Shown here in pieces: positions 22,531 through 31,684 of a DNA stretch of 46,765 nucleotides (its first letter is position 1; each line of letters opens with the position of its first letter). This DNA is from Candidatus Aenigmatarchaeota archaeon. GTDB taxonomy: Archaea > Aenigmatarchaeota > Aenigmatarchaeia > CG10238-14 > SpSt-28. The notes under the pieces were generated by a model that searched no databases, was not told where the DNA came from, and saw only the letters and a program-made list of their open reading frames with translations. Made by a program: the position numbers and the translations under genes. The stretch is from assembly GCA_020832825.1 (NCBI GenBank), contig JAJHRL010000003.1, positions 1 to 46,765 on the forward strand. The letters run 5' to 3'.

Positions 22531-24540
22531 ATGGAGAAAGAAAAGCTAGTGGAAAAATTTTTAACATTTCTGGAAGACTACTATAAAGATAAAATTTTAG
22601 TAGCGTTGAATGAGGGGAGAAATTCTATAGAAATAGACTTTCATGAACTAGAGAAGTATGACATTGAAATTGCTGATTATCTACTTGAAAATCCGGATGA
22701 ACTATTAACTGTTGTTGAAAGCTCTTTAGGCGAATTAGATCCTCTTCTCAGCGATAAAAGATTTCACTTGAGATTTTTTAATCTTCCTGAGGATAGGAAC
22801 GTTAGAATAAGAAATTTAAGAGCAGAACATATTGGTAAGTTAATAGTTGTTGATGGAATTGTTAAAAGAGCAAGTGAGGTTCGGCCAGAAGTTTACGAAA
22901 TAACTTTTCAATGTCCCTCCTGCAACGAGCTAATCGTAGTTAAACAAGAAGCTAGAAGCTTGAAAGGTCCGGATGCTTGTCCTAATTGTGGAAACAAGAA
23001 GGGATTTAAACAAGTTAGTGAGAAGTTTTATGATACGAGATGGATTGTAATAGAAGAGCCATTCGAAATAACGAGTGGGGAAAGACCTTCAGATTTAATA
23101 GTTTACTTAAAAGAGGATCTAGTTACCCCTAAAATGCAGTTTAAAACCGACCCTGGAAATAGAATAAAAGTTACTGGTATACTAAGGCAATTGCCAAGAA
23201 AAGTAAAAGGTGGCATTTCGAAGCAAATGGAAATATATTTAGATGCTATTCATGTAGAGAGCGTAGAAACAGAGTGGGAAGAAATAGAAATTACAGAAGA
23301 AGATGAAAAGAAAATAATCGAGCTTGCTAAAGATCCTCAGATTTATGATAAACTTGTCGCTTCCATAGCACCAACCATTTATGGACTGGAGGATATTAAA
23401 TTGGCTATTGCTCTACAACTTTTTGGAGGAGAAGAACATATTCAGAAAGATAAATCTAGAGTAAGAGGAGAAATTCATATCCTACTAATAGGAGATCCAT
23501 CAACAGCTAAGAGCCAGCTGATGAAGGTTGCATCTACTTTAATCCCTCGAGCGAGATATGTTAGTGGAAAAGGAATAACAGGTGTTGGCATAACAGCTAC
23601 TGTAGTAAGAGATGAAGAGCTTTTTGGCGGTTGGGTATTAGAAGCTGGTGCTTTAGTGCTCTGCAATAAATCTCTACTCGCAATAGACGAATTCGAAAAG
23701 ATAGAAAAACAAGACATGATAGCTATGCATGAAGCAATGGAAATGGGACAAATATCTATAGCCAAAGCAAATATAGTTGCCACACTGCCTGCAAAAACAT
23801 CAATCCTGGCTGGTGGAAATCCAAAATTCGGAAGATTTGATCCTTATCTACCTATTAAAGAGCAAATTGAGGTTCCTGAAACAATTTTGAGCAGGTTTGA
23901 TTTGAAATTTGCAATAAGAGACATACCTAATCCAGAAACTGACGAAAAAATTGTATCTCACATCCTACAAGCGCGACATTTCGGAGGAGAAGCAGCACAA
24001 CCTCCTATTCCACCTGAACTTTTTAGAAAGTATGTAGCATATGCCAGAAAGAATTGTCATCCCAAATTAACTCCTGAAGCAGCGGAAGAGATCAAAAAAT
24101 TCTTTCTTAATCTAAGAAGTAAGTATGTAGAAGGTTCTCCAGTTTCCATAACTTTCAGACAATATGAAGCCTTAGTAAGATTGGCTGAAGCTTCAGCAAG
24201 AGTTCAATTGAGAAACGAAGTAAGTAGGGAAGATGCACTAAGAGCTATAAGATTAATGAGCGTTTCACTAAGACAACTTGGCTTTGAACCACAAATTGGT
24301 ACTATAGATATTGATAGAGTAGAAGGTGCAAGAGCCACCGCAATGCAGAGGAGTAAAATAAGAACTGTAATTTCATTGATAGAGGAGTTAGAGAAGACTT
24401 ACGGCAAGGAAATTCCTTTTGATGAAATAGTGAAAAAGGCGAAATCGAGCGGAATTGAAGATATAGAAGAGATTTTGAGGAAAATGCAGCAAGAAGGCGT
24501 CATATATTCTCCTAGACCAGGATTTATAAGCAGAGTATAA
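22531..24540 (+). CDS. mcm: Replicative DNA helicase MCM
   Basis: This 669-residue hexameric helicase has an N-terminal domain A, a zinc finger with CPSC near residue 128 and CPNC about 25 later, and an OB-fold region. The AAA+ domain has Walker A GDPSTAKSQLMK near 321, the pre-sensor and helix-2 insert region (GVGITATVVRDEELFGGWVLEAGAL), Walker B LLAIDEFEKI near 386, sensor 1 AGGNPKFGRFDPY and arginine finger ILSRFDLKF. A C-terminal winged helix ends YSPRPGFISRV. Length and motifs are complete and no intein is present. The cdc6 initiator is 21 kb away. Confidence 0.97.
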   Translation: MEKEKLVEKFLTFLEDYYKDKILVALNEGRNSIEIDFHELEKYDIEIADYLLENPDELLTVVESSLGELDPLLSDKRFHLRFFNLPEDRNVRIRNLRAEHIGKLIVVDGIVKRASEVRPEVYEITFQCPSCNELIVVKQEARSLKGPDACPNCGNKKGFKQVSEKFYDTRWIVIEEPFEITSGERPSDLIVYLKEDLVTPKMQFKTDPGNRIKVTGILRQLPRKVKGGISKQMEIYLDAIHVESVETEWEEIEITEEDEKKIIELAKDPQIYDKLVASIAPTIYGLEDIKLAIALQLFGGEEHIQKDKSRVRGEIHILLIGDPSTAKSQLMKVASTLIPRARYVSGKGITGVGITATVVRDEELFGGWVLEAGALVLCNKSLLAIDEFEKIEKQDMIAMHEAMEMGQISIAKANIVATLPAKTSILAGGNPKFGRFDPYLPIKEQIEVPETILSRFDLKFAIRDIPNPETDEKIVSHILQARHFGGEAAQPPIPPELFRKYVAYARKNCHPKLTPEAAEEIKKFFLNLRSKYVEGSPVSITFRQYEALVRLAEASARVQLRNEVSREDALRAIRLMSVSLRQLGFEPQIGTIDIDRVEGARATAMQRSKIRTVISLIEELEKTYGKEIPFDEIVKKAKSSGIEDIEEILRKMQQEGVIYSPRPGFISRV

Positions 24541-24598
24541 TTTTTGAATATCTTGAGATTTTTTAATGCAAAAGTTTAAAACATGTTTAGTGAGAAGT

Positions 24599-25759
24599 AT
24601 GCAAAAAACGGTCTTAGTTTTAATATTGATAATAGCTCTACTTTTGCCAGTGATAGCTCTAGCACAGCAAAGATCTTTAGAAAGAAGAGAAACTACTGCA
24701 ACTGCTACGCCTTTTGAGTTCAACGAGACAGAAATAGAAGCAAGATTAAGAAAGGAAGAGGGAAAAGTTTGGGAGATTTTAGAAGAAAAATTCATAAAAA
24801 TCAAAAACTGCTCAAGGGATGAAGACTGTTTACACATCTTTTGCCCTGCAGTTATTGGTGGGGATACTCCAATGTGTGTGGAAGGAAGATGTGTTTGTGG
24901 TCCTGGTCGATTTCCAAAATATCCTATTAACGCAACTAAAATTACCATTTGTAGAGAAGTAAGAGAGAAGATGAAAGAATTTGTAGAGAAGATGAAAGAA
25001 GAGAAAAACCAATCAAGAATGGAAGAACTTCTCAACCAACTGGTAGAATTAAGAGAAAGGAATAAAGAATGTTTCCCACGACCAGCAAGAATTGTTCCAT
25101 TTATTGCTTTAGAATCGGCAGTAAAGAAAGCACAAGGTGTAGACGAATTCTTAGAAGGGATGAAAAATTTAAGGGAAGAACTACTCAATAATATAACATC
25201 TCAAAACTTAACAGGAAGAGAACTTGCACAAGTGATTAAAGAATACAACGAAAAAAGAAAGGAACTTGTTAAAGAATTTGTTCAAAAGATTCATGAAATA
25301 AACATGGAAAGAATGGAAGAAATTAAAGAAGTTGTAGTTGCAAGACATGTAAAGTGGGAAAACGAAACATTATTCAATGTAACAAGAATTGTAGTAACAG
25401 TAAATGGTAAAAACATTACAATAGAACCTGGAGATTATGTAACAATAAGCGTAGAGGGTGTTGTTGTTAAGTCAATAATTCCACTAAAAGTTAAAAACAA
25501 TACAATAGAAGATGCAGATACGAATCAAACAATTAGAGAAACTCCAGACAGAATTAGAGCCAGGATAAGAGAACAAATAAGAGAAATGAAATTAGAAAGA
25601 AAGGAAAATAAGCCAGTTTACATAGTAGCTGCAGCAAAACGAGGAAGGTTACTAGGAATTATTCCAGTAAATGTTAGTGTAAACTATGAGATATCAGCAA
25701 CTGATGGCAGTACAATAAAAGTAAATAGACCTTGGTGGAGCTTTCTTGTTATTGGCTAA
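24599..25759 (+). CDS. Secreted cysteine-rich protein, unknown function
   Basis: I start at ATG 24599, giving a clear Sec signal peptide MQKTVLVLILIIALLLPVIALAQQ; the track's ATG 24566 would add 11 residues before it, and a TATA-like tttaaaac lies between. The 386-residue protein has a six-cysteine block near residues 70-105 (NCSRDEDCLHIFCPAV...MCVEGRCVCGPG) that looks like a compact disulfide knot, a charged helical middle, several N-x-S/T sequons and a beta-rich C-terminal part. No enzyme motif is visible. It is probably a cell-surface or secreted structural protein. Confidence 0.65.
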   Translation: MQKTVLVLILIIALLLPVIALAQQRSLERRETTATATPFEFNETEIEARLRKEEGKVWEILEEKFIKIKNCSRDEDCLHIFCPAVIGGDTPMCVEGRCVCGPGRFPKYPINATKITICREVREKMKEFVEKMKEEKNQSRMEELLNQLVELRERNKECFPRPARIVPFIALESAVKKAQGVDEFLEGMKNLREELLNNITSQNLTGRELAQVIKEYNEKRKELVKEFVQKIHEINMERMEEIKEVVVARHVKWENETLFNVTRIVVTVNGKNITIEPGDYVTISVEGVVVKSIIPLKVKNNTIEDADTNQTIRETPDRIRARIREQIREMKLERKENKPVYIVAAAKRGRLLGIIPVNVSVNYEISATDGSTIKVNRPWWSFLVIG

Positions 25760-25785
25760 TTCTTTCTTTTTCTTTTTTATTTTTT
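25760..25785 (+). terminator. T-rich terminator after the secreted protein gene
   Basis: ttctttctttttcttttttatttttt follows the TAA directly. It has no stem and fits the oligo-T type of archaeal stop, ahead of gatD. Confidence 0.55.
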
Positions 25786-25802
25786 GAAACAAGAATAATT
25801 TA

Positions 25803-27119
25803 ATGGACATTTATGAGATTTTAAAGAACAAAGGTATTTCTATTGGAGACAAAATAAGAGTAGATTCTATAGAAGGAATTTTGATGCCAAGAACAGAGTT
25901 TGTAGAGAACGATGTTATTGTTCTCAAAATGAATAATGGCTATAATATAGGAATAAAATTTAGAGACGATTTGAAAATTGAATTGATAGAGAAAAAGAAG
26001 GAACAAAAATTAGAGAAACAAAAGCATAAAGAATTCGATCCAAGTAAACCTACTGTTTCAATTTTAGCGTGCGGGGGAACAATAGCAAGTAAAGTTGAAT
26101 ATAAAACTGGAGCTGTTTTCCCATCATTTTCTCCAGAGGAATTAATAGAAGCTTTTCCTGAAATAGGAGAAATAGCAAACATAAAAGTAAGAAAACTTTT
26201 TGATTTGTTTAGCGAAGATATGCAACCTGAACACTGGAAAATTATCGCTCAAGAAGTTGCTAAAGAAATTGAAAGTGGAGTTGATGGTGTTGTTTTAATG
26301 CACGGAACTGATACAATGCATTATACAAGCGCAGCTTTAAGTTTTATGTTACAAGACTTGCCAGTACCAGTAGTTTTAGTAGGCGCCCAAAGAAGCAGTG
26401 ACAGGGGAAGTAGTGACAATAGAGTAAATTTAGTTTCTGCTATTTTGTTTGCTGCTAAAGGAGAAATAGCAGAAGTTGTTGTTTGCATGCATGAAAGTTC
26501 AAATGATGATTATTGCGCTGTTCATAGAGGTACTAAAGTTAGAAAAATGCATACTAGTAGAAGAGATGCATTTAAGTCAATAAACATTTCTCCTCTAGCA
26601 AGGGTCAATTACTTTGAAAGAAGAATAGAGTATCTCACAGCAAACTTTAAGAAAAGAGACAAAAGTAGAAAGTTAAAGCTTGATACTAATATTAATCCAA
26701 ATGTTGGAGTTTTTTATTTTCATCCTGGGTCAAAACCAGAATTTTTGAGAGAAATGAGCAAATTTTATGAAGGTATAGTCATAGCTGCTACTGGTTTAGG
26801 TCATATTGGAATAAATCCAGGAAATGACAAATTAGCAAAGAATTTTCTACCTGTAATAAAAGAGTTAATAGAAAAAGGCATTCCAATTGTTTTTGCTCCT
26901 CAAACAATTTATGGAAGATTGAATTTGAATGTCTATTCTACAGGAAGAATTTTAGAAAAAGCTGGTGTTATAGGAAGTCTTTGCGATTGGACAATTGAAA
27001 CAGCATTAGTAAAATTAATGTTTGTCTTGGGACATACGAAAGATATGAACGAAATAAAAAAGATGATGCTTACAAATATTGCAGGAGAAATAAATGAGAG
27101 AATTGAGTATGAATTATAA
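25803..27119 (+). CDS. gatD: Glutamyl-tRNA(Gln) amidotransferase subunit D
   Basis: This 438-residue asparaginase-like subunit frees ammonia from glutamine or asparagine for GatE. An N-terminal ~85-residue SH3-like domain (KIRVDSIEGILMPRTEFVENDVIVLKMNNGYNIGI) is followed by the asparaginase domain: first catalytic Thr in LACGGTIASKVEY, second Thr in LMHGTDTMHYTSAALSFML, and the dimer-interface PVVLVGAQRSSDRGSSDNRVNL. All the catalytic motifs are intact. It overlaps gatE by 11 bases when gatE starts at 27109. With GatE it makes Gln-tRNA(Gln) from Glu-tRNA(Gln); no GlnRS is seen here. Confidence 0.96.
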   Translation: MDIYEILKNKGISIGDKIRVDSIEGILMPRTEFVENDVIVLKMNNGYNIGIKFRDDLKIELIEKKKEQKLEKQKHKEFDPSKPTVSILACGGTIASKVEYKTGAVFPSFSPEELIEAFPEIGEIANIKVRKLFDLFSEDMQPEHWKIIAQEVAKEIESGVDGVVLMHGTDTMHYTSAALSFMLQDLPVPVVLVGAQRSSDRGSSDNRVNLVSAILFAAKGEIAEVVVCMHESSNDDYCAVHRGTKVRKMHTSRRDAFKSINISPLARVNYFERRIEYLTANFKKRDKSRKLKLDTNINPNVGVFYFHPGSKPEFLREMSKFYEGIVIAATGLGHIGINPGNDKLAKNFLPVIKELIEKGIPIVFAPQTIYGRLNLNVYSTGRILEKAGVIGSLCDWTIETALVKLMFVLGHTKDMNEIKKMMLTNIAGEINERIEYEL

Positions 27120-28542
27120 AGAGTTAGGATTGAAAGTTGGCTTAGAAATTCATTTCCAGTTAGATGTAGACAAAAAACTTTTCTGCGATTGTTCTTCTAG
27201 CATGAAAGAAAAAGAACCAATAGCAATTGTTAAAAGAAAATTGCATCCAGTTGCTAGCGAGTTGGGAGAAGTGGATGTTGCTGCTCAATTTGAATATTTG
27301 AGAAATAGAACTTTCTTTTACGAAGTTTTTAAAAATGAAAGTTGTCTTGTTGAATTAGATGAAGAACCTCCACACAATCCAAATGAAGAGGCTTTAAAAG
27401 TTGCACTACAAATTGCAAAGTTATTTAATTGTAGAATACCAGAACAAATTTTTGTGATGAGAAAAACTGTTATTGATGGGAGCAACACTTCTGGTTTTCA
27501 AAGAACAATGATAATAGGATTTGATGGTTATTTTGAATTTAAAGGAAAGAAAATTCCAATAACTCAAATTTGCTTGGAGGAAGATGCGGCTGCGATAGAC
27601 AGAGAAGAAAATGGAAATGTTTATTACAAACTAAATAGACTTGGAATTCCTTTAGTAGAGATTGATACTGGAGTTATAGAAGGTTTTGAGCCAAAAGAAA
27701 TAGAAGAAATAGCTTACCAAATTTTCTTGATAGCATCCTCTACAAGAAAGATTAGAAAACAAATCGGAGCAATAAGGCAAGATGTTAATGTTTCTATAAG
27801 CGGTGGTGAAAGAGTTGAAATAAAGGGAGTGCAGAAACTTAGTTTGATATCAAAAGTTATAGAAAAAGAAGTTGAGAGACAACTCGAATTGATAAAAAAA
27901 GGTGAAAAAGTCCAAAAAGAAACTAGGGCAGCAAAGGAAGACGGTACAACAGAATTCATGAGACCTTTACCAGGAGCAGAAAGAATGTATCCTGAAACAG
28001 ACATAAAACCAATAAAAACTGAAGATATTTTGAAGAATTTAGAAATACCTGAGCTACTCAACAAACGAATAGAAAGATATGAAAAAGAGTACAAACTATC
28101 AAAAAGTTTGATAGAAAGTTTGTTGAAAACAGATTACTTTTTCTTTTTTGAAGATTTAGCAAGAAAATTTCCAAAAATTGAACCAACTGTTATTGCAAGT
28201 GTTCTTTCTTCAACCTTAAAAGAAATTGAAAGAAAAGAGAAAGTAGAAATTAAACTAAAAGAAGAACGATTAATTGAATTTTTTGATGCATTAAACAGAG
28301 GGTTTGTGTTCAAGGAAGCTGCATACGACATACTGAAAAAGATGAATGAGGGTAAATCTGTTGAAGAGGCAGTAAAAGAACTTGGATTAATTCCATTAAC
28401 AAAAGAAGAAATTCTAAAAATAATTGAAGAAACAAGAAAAGAAGTTGCTGATAAAAAGAAGTTGATTGGAGTAGTGCTTTCTAAAGTAAGAGGAAGAGCA
28501 AATATTTCGGAAGTTATAAAGATGATAGAAAAGTTAAGTTAA
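27109..28542 (+). CDS. gatE: Glutamyl-tRNA(Gln) amidotransferase subunit E, apparently lacking the GAD insertion
   Basis: I start at MNYKELGLKVGLEIHFQLD (27109), the usual GatE beginning, rather than at 27094. The 477-residue protein has the kinase-like core (SNTSGFQRTMIIGFDG, CLEEDAAAI, RLGIPLVEIDTG, VRKQIG-type RQDVNVSI) and the C-terminal YqeY-like tail (KELGLIPLTKEEILKIIEE...GRANISEVIKMIEKL). Archaeal GatE normally has about 620 residues because an AspRS-like GAD domain is inserted between the core and the RPLPxxxRMYPETD motif. Here EIKGVQKLSLISKVIEKEVERQ leads through a ~25-residue link to FMRPLPGAERMYPETD. It is therefore GatB-sized, but its neighbour GatD marks it as GatE. Confidence 0.93.
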   Translation: MNYKELGLKVGLEIHFQLDVDKKLFCDCSSSMKEKEPIAIVKRKLHPVASELGEVDVAAQFEYLRNRTFFYEVFKNESCLVELDEEPPHNPNEEALKVALQIAKLFNCRIPEQIFVMRKTVIDGSNTSGFQRTMIIGFDGYFEFKGKKIPITQICLEEDAAAIDREENGNVYYKLNRLGIPLVEIDTGVIEGFEPKEIEEIAYQIFLIASSTRKIRKQIGAIRQDVNVSISGGERVEIKGVQKLSLISKVIEKEVERQLELIKKGEKVQKETRAAKEDGTTEFMRPLPGAERMYPETDIKPIKTEDILKNLEIPELLNKRIERYEKEYKLSKSLIESLLKTDYFFFFEDLARKFPKIEPTVIASVLSSTLKEIERKEKVEIKLKEERLIEFFDALNRGFVFKEAAYDILKKMNEGKSVEEAVKELGLIPLTKEEILKIIEETRKEVADKKKLIGVVLSKVRGRANISEVIKMIEKLS

Positions 28543-28983
28543 AATTTCAACTATATCAGCTGAATTCTTCAAGCTAGAAGAAAATCCTGGCTCAGCACCA
28601 AAAACTATAACCTTTTTACCATATTCCTTTGCTTTTTGTATTAATGGTAAGAAATCCGCATCTCTTGTTGCTAAAGCAATTATTTGAATATCTTTTGTTA
28701 GAATTGCCTCCATAGCTTCAACTGCCAAAGTCACATCTACATCGTTTCCCTCATCTTCTTTTGTTGCCAATACTACTTTTGGTTCAAATCCTTCGTTTAT
28801 AATTGCCTCTATCAGCTTTTCTGGTGCAAATTGATTGATGAAAACTTTTGCTATTACAATTCTACCATACCTAGAAACTCTTTTTTTGAGCTCTTTTAGG
28901 TTTATGGAGAATTCTTTTCTAAGCATGTTAGGTCCATCTACAAAGAGTGCTATGTTTTCTGGTTCATACCTACTTCTTATCAT
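28534..28983 (-). CDS. NYN domain ribonuclease-like protein (LabA/TIGR00288 type)
   Basis: This 149-residue protein has a PIN-like NYN fold: NIALFVDGPNML with the first Asp, acidic EGNDVDVTLAVEAM in the middle, and ATRDADFLPLIQKAKEYGKKVIVFG with the last metal ligand. The acidic cluster fits a Mg-dependent RNase. It covers only the NYN core with no added RNA-binding domain. Its coding end overlaps that of gatE by 9 bases (convergent), and its start overlaps the upstream anchored-protein gene by 4 bases, so it is the second gene of that transcript. Confidence 0.9.
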   Translation of the reverse strand: MIRSRYEPENIALFVDGPNMLRKEFSINLKELKKRVSRYGRIVIAKVFINQFAPEKLIEAIINEGFEPKVVLATKEDEGNDVDVTLAVEAMEAILTKDIQIIALATRDADFLPLIQKAKEYGKKVIVFGAEPGFSSSLKNSADIVEILT

Positions 28984-29624
28984 TTTTCACACCAATAGTT
29001 TACTCTAGCTACTCCTTTTAATAGTGTTCGATTGGAAATTAGAATCTCTCCACTAAAATCTAATAGTTGAACTTTAGCACATGGAGGAAAGTTAATAACT
29101 GTTGAAATTTGTCCGTTTAAGAGTTTCTCCAATTTTCCTTTAAAGTTTTCGATCACCATGGACTGTATGAAGATAGGAGCGGAAAAGTAATTAACAATTG
29201 CTTTAAATGTTGTTTTCTCTCCTGTTTGGTAAAGCACGTTGTTAATCTTTAGAGAGTAAGTATGAGCCTCTACCGATATATTCTTCCCCTCCATTTTCAC
29301 TTCACCTTTAGAAACTTGAGCCTCTACTTTGCAATCTAAAGAAGGTAGTTGAATGAGGAGTTTTCCTATTGCTATAGGAGTTACGCAAAGCCCGTCAATA
29401 ACAAGAGTGCCGTTGAGCAAACGAAGGATCTGCTTCTCTTTCATATCTTCATCTAGATAAAGGTTAAAGTTGACTGGTTTCTGAGAAGAAAAAAGAGTTG
29501 AGAAAAAACCGGTCACGGATGGAAAAGATGGTAGCTTTACAAAGGGGGATTCTAGGGGCTTCAAACGAAGAAAAACAGCAAGGAGTAGTAAGAGAAAGAT
29601 AAATAATAGAATCTTCCATTTCAT
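28980..29624 (-). CDS. Membrane-anchored exported protein, unknown
   Basis: This 214-residue protein starts MKWKILLFIFLLLLLAVFL, a signal anchor or uncleaved signal. The rest is an outer beta-rich domain (VNFNLYLDEDM, KVEAQVSKGEVKMEGKNISVEAHTYSLKINN, TTFKAIVNYFSAP) that resembles LEA/WHy-type or late Ig-like beta sandwiches in strand rhythm only. Three scattered cysteines and sequons fit export. It overlaps the NYN gene by four bases. I do not recognise the family. Confidence 0.6.
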   Translation of the reverse strand: MKWKILLFIFLLLLLAVFLRLKPLESPFVKLPSFPSVTGFFSTLFSSQKPVNFNLYLDEDMKEKQILRLLNGTLVIDGLCVTPIAIGKLLIQLPSLDCKVEAQVSKGEVKMEGKNISVEAHTYSLKINNVLYQTGEKTTFKAIVNYFSAPIFIQSMVIENFKGKLEKLLNGQISTVINFPPCAKVQLLDFSGEILISNRTLLKGVARVNYWCEK

Positions 29625-29680
29625 AACTTTATTTTGTAAAAAAACTATTTATATTTACATTACTATCAGTAAATGAAAGT

Positions 29681-30865
29681 ATGAGAGTTCCTCTCTTTCA
29701 ACTTCAATACGACATTTTTAACATTTTTTGGTTAGTAATCTTCTTCTTTATGATGTTTTTTTATCCGCGTCTGCTTTTATACCAACTCTTGGGCAGGTTT
29801 TTCAAAACTTCCCAACTTTTAGATGAATTAAATGAGAAGAGTAGAAAAAAGCTTTTGGATAGAATTGGAGGAGGTAAGGAAGAAGAAAGTAAAATTAAAA
29901 CTTTCCTCGACTTCTTCGTCATAACACCTGTCTCCTTAGATCCTTTTGGAATAATAAAGAAACTGGAACATCTAATCAATCAAGAAGAATTTAAATTCAG
30001 ATACTTTGCGGATAAAGTGGCAAAGAATCTAAATGAAGAGGAAAAATGGAATTTTATCTCGGCACTTTCAGCCCAAATAGCATTACACCAACTTTCGAAA
30101 ACCGTAAAACATTATATCAAGTTGATAGAAAAGACAAAAAGTTATCAATTAGGATTGCTCATTCAAATACAATTGCCTCTAATAGAGAGATATTCTAAAT
30201 CTCTCTACAAAGCTATCGAAGCCTTTAGTGCTGGTCAACCAATTGGAGACTCAGTAGGAGCACTTGTTGCTGCTTTAATGATGAGTAATAGATCAAGGGA
30301 AATTGATGACGTCGTATATACTTTAGAAAGAATTAATGGAAAAAAAGTAATAGTCGTTAAAGCCAAAGGACCTGGAGCTAGAATAGGTAAGATTGGAAGA
30401 GTTGTTGAAAAATTGGTTAAAATCTTCAAAGTTGAAAAAATCATAACAGTAGATGCTGCAGTTAAGTTGGAAAGTGAAAAAACGGGAGAAATAGCTGAAG
30501 GTGTGGGAGTTGCTATAGGCGGTATTGGAGTAGAAAAAGCAATAATAGAAGAAATTGCAACGAAGAGAGGGGTAACGTTAGATAGCTATGTAATAAAAAT
30601 GAGTCAAGAAGAAGCATTCTATCCTATGAAGGAAGAAATATTAAACGCTGCATTTGAGGTGAAGAAAAAAATAGAAGAAAACATTAGAGAAAGCAAAGAA
30701 AATGTAATAATGGTTGTTGGAGTAGGAAATACATGCGGTATTCCTAACAACAACAAGTTAGAGAAAGTTATTGAGAAGATCAAAAAAGCTTCAGAAGAGA
30801 TAAAACAATGGGAAGAAAGAGAAAGAGCCAAAGAGAAGGAAGTATGGAGTTTTGCAATGTATTAA
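29681..30865 (+). CDS. DUF1512 family protein
   Basis: This 394-residue protein matches my memory of the archaeal DUF1512 family: an N-terminal membrane helix (IFNIFWLVIFFFMMFFYPRLLLYQLL), a soluble helical part with DFFVITPVSLDPFGIIKKLEHLI, then SAGQPIGDSVGALVAALMM and a C-terminal domain with repeated glycine-rich strands (KGPGARIGKIGRVVEKL, EGVGVAIGGIGVEKAII, MVVGVGNTCGIPNN). The function is unknown in all archaea as far as I know. A TATA-like tatttata at 29646-29653 precedes the ATG by about 30 bases. It is followed by the PAC2 gene with its own promoter. Confidence 0.82.
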   Translation: MRVPLFQLQYDIFNIFWLVIFFFMMFFYPRLLLYQLLGRFFKTSQLLDELNEKSRKKLLDRIGGGKEEESKIKTFLDFFVITPVSLDPFGIIKKLEHLINQEEFKFRYFADKVAKNLNEEEKWNFISALSAQIALHQLSKTVKHYIKLIEKTKSYQLGLLIQIQLPLIERYSKSLYKAIEAFSAGQPIGDSVGALVAALMMSNRSREIDDVVYTLERINGKKVIVVKAKGPGARIGKIGRVVEKLVKIFKVEKIITVDAAVKLESEKTGEIAEGVGVAIGGIGVEKAIIEEIATKRGVTLDSYVIKMSQEEAFYPMKEEILNAAFEVKKKIEENIRESKENVIMVVGVGNTCGIPNNNKLEKVIEKIKKASEEIKQWEERERAKEKEVWSFAMY

Positions 30866-30868
30866 AGC

Positions 30869-30877
30869 TATAAATAT
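30869..30877 (+). promoter_or_regulatory. TATA box of the PAC2 gene
   Basis: tataaatat is centred about 26 bases before the PAC2 ATG, with no ribosome binding site between, so the message is probably leaderless. Confidence 0.5.
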
Positions 30878-30898
30878 GTAAGACAAAATCTTAATTAT

Positions 30899-31684
30899 AT
30901 GACAACTAAGATTATAGTTTTTGAAAAACCAAAACTAAAGGATCCAATCTTTATAGAAGGATTACCTGGAGTTGGAAATGTAGGAAGAGTCGCTGCCGGC
31001 TATCTTGTGGAGGAATTAAAAGCTAAAAAGTTCGCTGAGCTTATTTCTTCACATTTCATGCCCATTGCTGTTATTCCAAGAGGCTCTCAAGTTGAGATGA
31101 TTAAAGCAGAATTTTTTTATTGGAAGGCAAAGAACAAGAATCAAAATGATTTAATAATAATGATTGGAGATAGCCAAAGTGCAGATCCGGAAGGACATTA
31201 TGAAATAGTGGAAGAAGTTTTAAGATTTTTAAAACAGCTCGGCGTTAAAGAAATATTCGCACTAGGCGGACTCAACATTGGCATACCAACAGAAAGACCA
31301 AAAGTGGTGGGGGCAGTTAACGATGTTTCTCTCGAAAAGAAATACCAAAAATACAATATAGTTTTTGACACAAGCCAAAGAGTTGGGAGCATAGTAGGTG
31401 CAGCCGGTCTTTTTGTCGCCCTTGCGAAATATTACGACATCCCTGCAACCTGTTTATTGGGAGAAACATCAGGAATGCCCTTTCTACCCGATCCAAAAAG
31501 CGCAGAGGCTGTTCTCAAGGTGCTCTCTGATATTCTTAACTTAAAGATTGACACCACTAAGCTTGAGAAAAGAATAAAAGAAATGAAAGAATTCATGAGA
31601 AGAGTAGAGGCTATGCAATCGCAACTCTTGCGCTCTCATCTACCACCAACGGAGAAGAAAGAAGAGCTTAGCTACATTGGTTAG
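30899..31684 (+). CDS. PAC2 family protein (proteasome assembly chaperone-like)
   Basis: This 261-residue protein has the PAC2 signature FIEGLPGVGNVGRVAAGYLVEELKAKKFAEL, a central LIIMIGDSQSADPEGHYEIVEEVLRFLKQLGVKEIFALGGLNIG, and VGAAGLFVALAKYYDIPATCLLGETSG, in the phosphorylase-like fold shared with eukaryotic PAC2/Pba2. A C-terminal charged helix follows. Archaeal members (PbaB group) help proteasome assembly or act as chaperones. Its coding end overlaps the small ORF on the other strand by 17 bases. Confidence 0.9.
   Translation: MTTKIIVFEKPKLKDPIFIEGLPGVGNVGRVAAGYLVEELKAKKFAELISSHFMPIAVIPRGSQVEMIKAEFFYWKAKNKNQNDLIIMIGDSQSADPEGHYEIVEEVLRFLKQLGVKEIFALGGLNIGIPTERPKVVGAVNDVSLEKKYQKYNIVFDTSQRVGSIVGAAGLFVALAKYYDIPATCLLGETSGMPFLPDPKSAEAVLKVLSDILNLKIDTTKLEKRIKEMKEFMRRVEAMQSQLLRSHLPPTEKKEELSYIG

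Noticed and set aside
24388-25188. 266-residue minus ORF across the mcm end and the secreted protein gene
   Set aside because: It spans two genes with clear domains on the other strand and has no motif.
27109-28542. gatE as bacterial-type gatB
   Set aside because: The length fits GatB, but the overlap with gatD and the GatE-type start KELGLKVGLEIH identify it as GatE.
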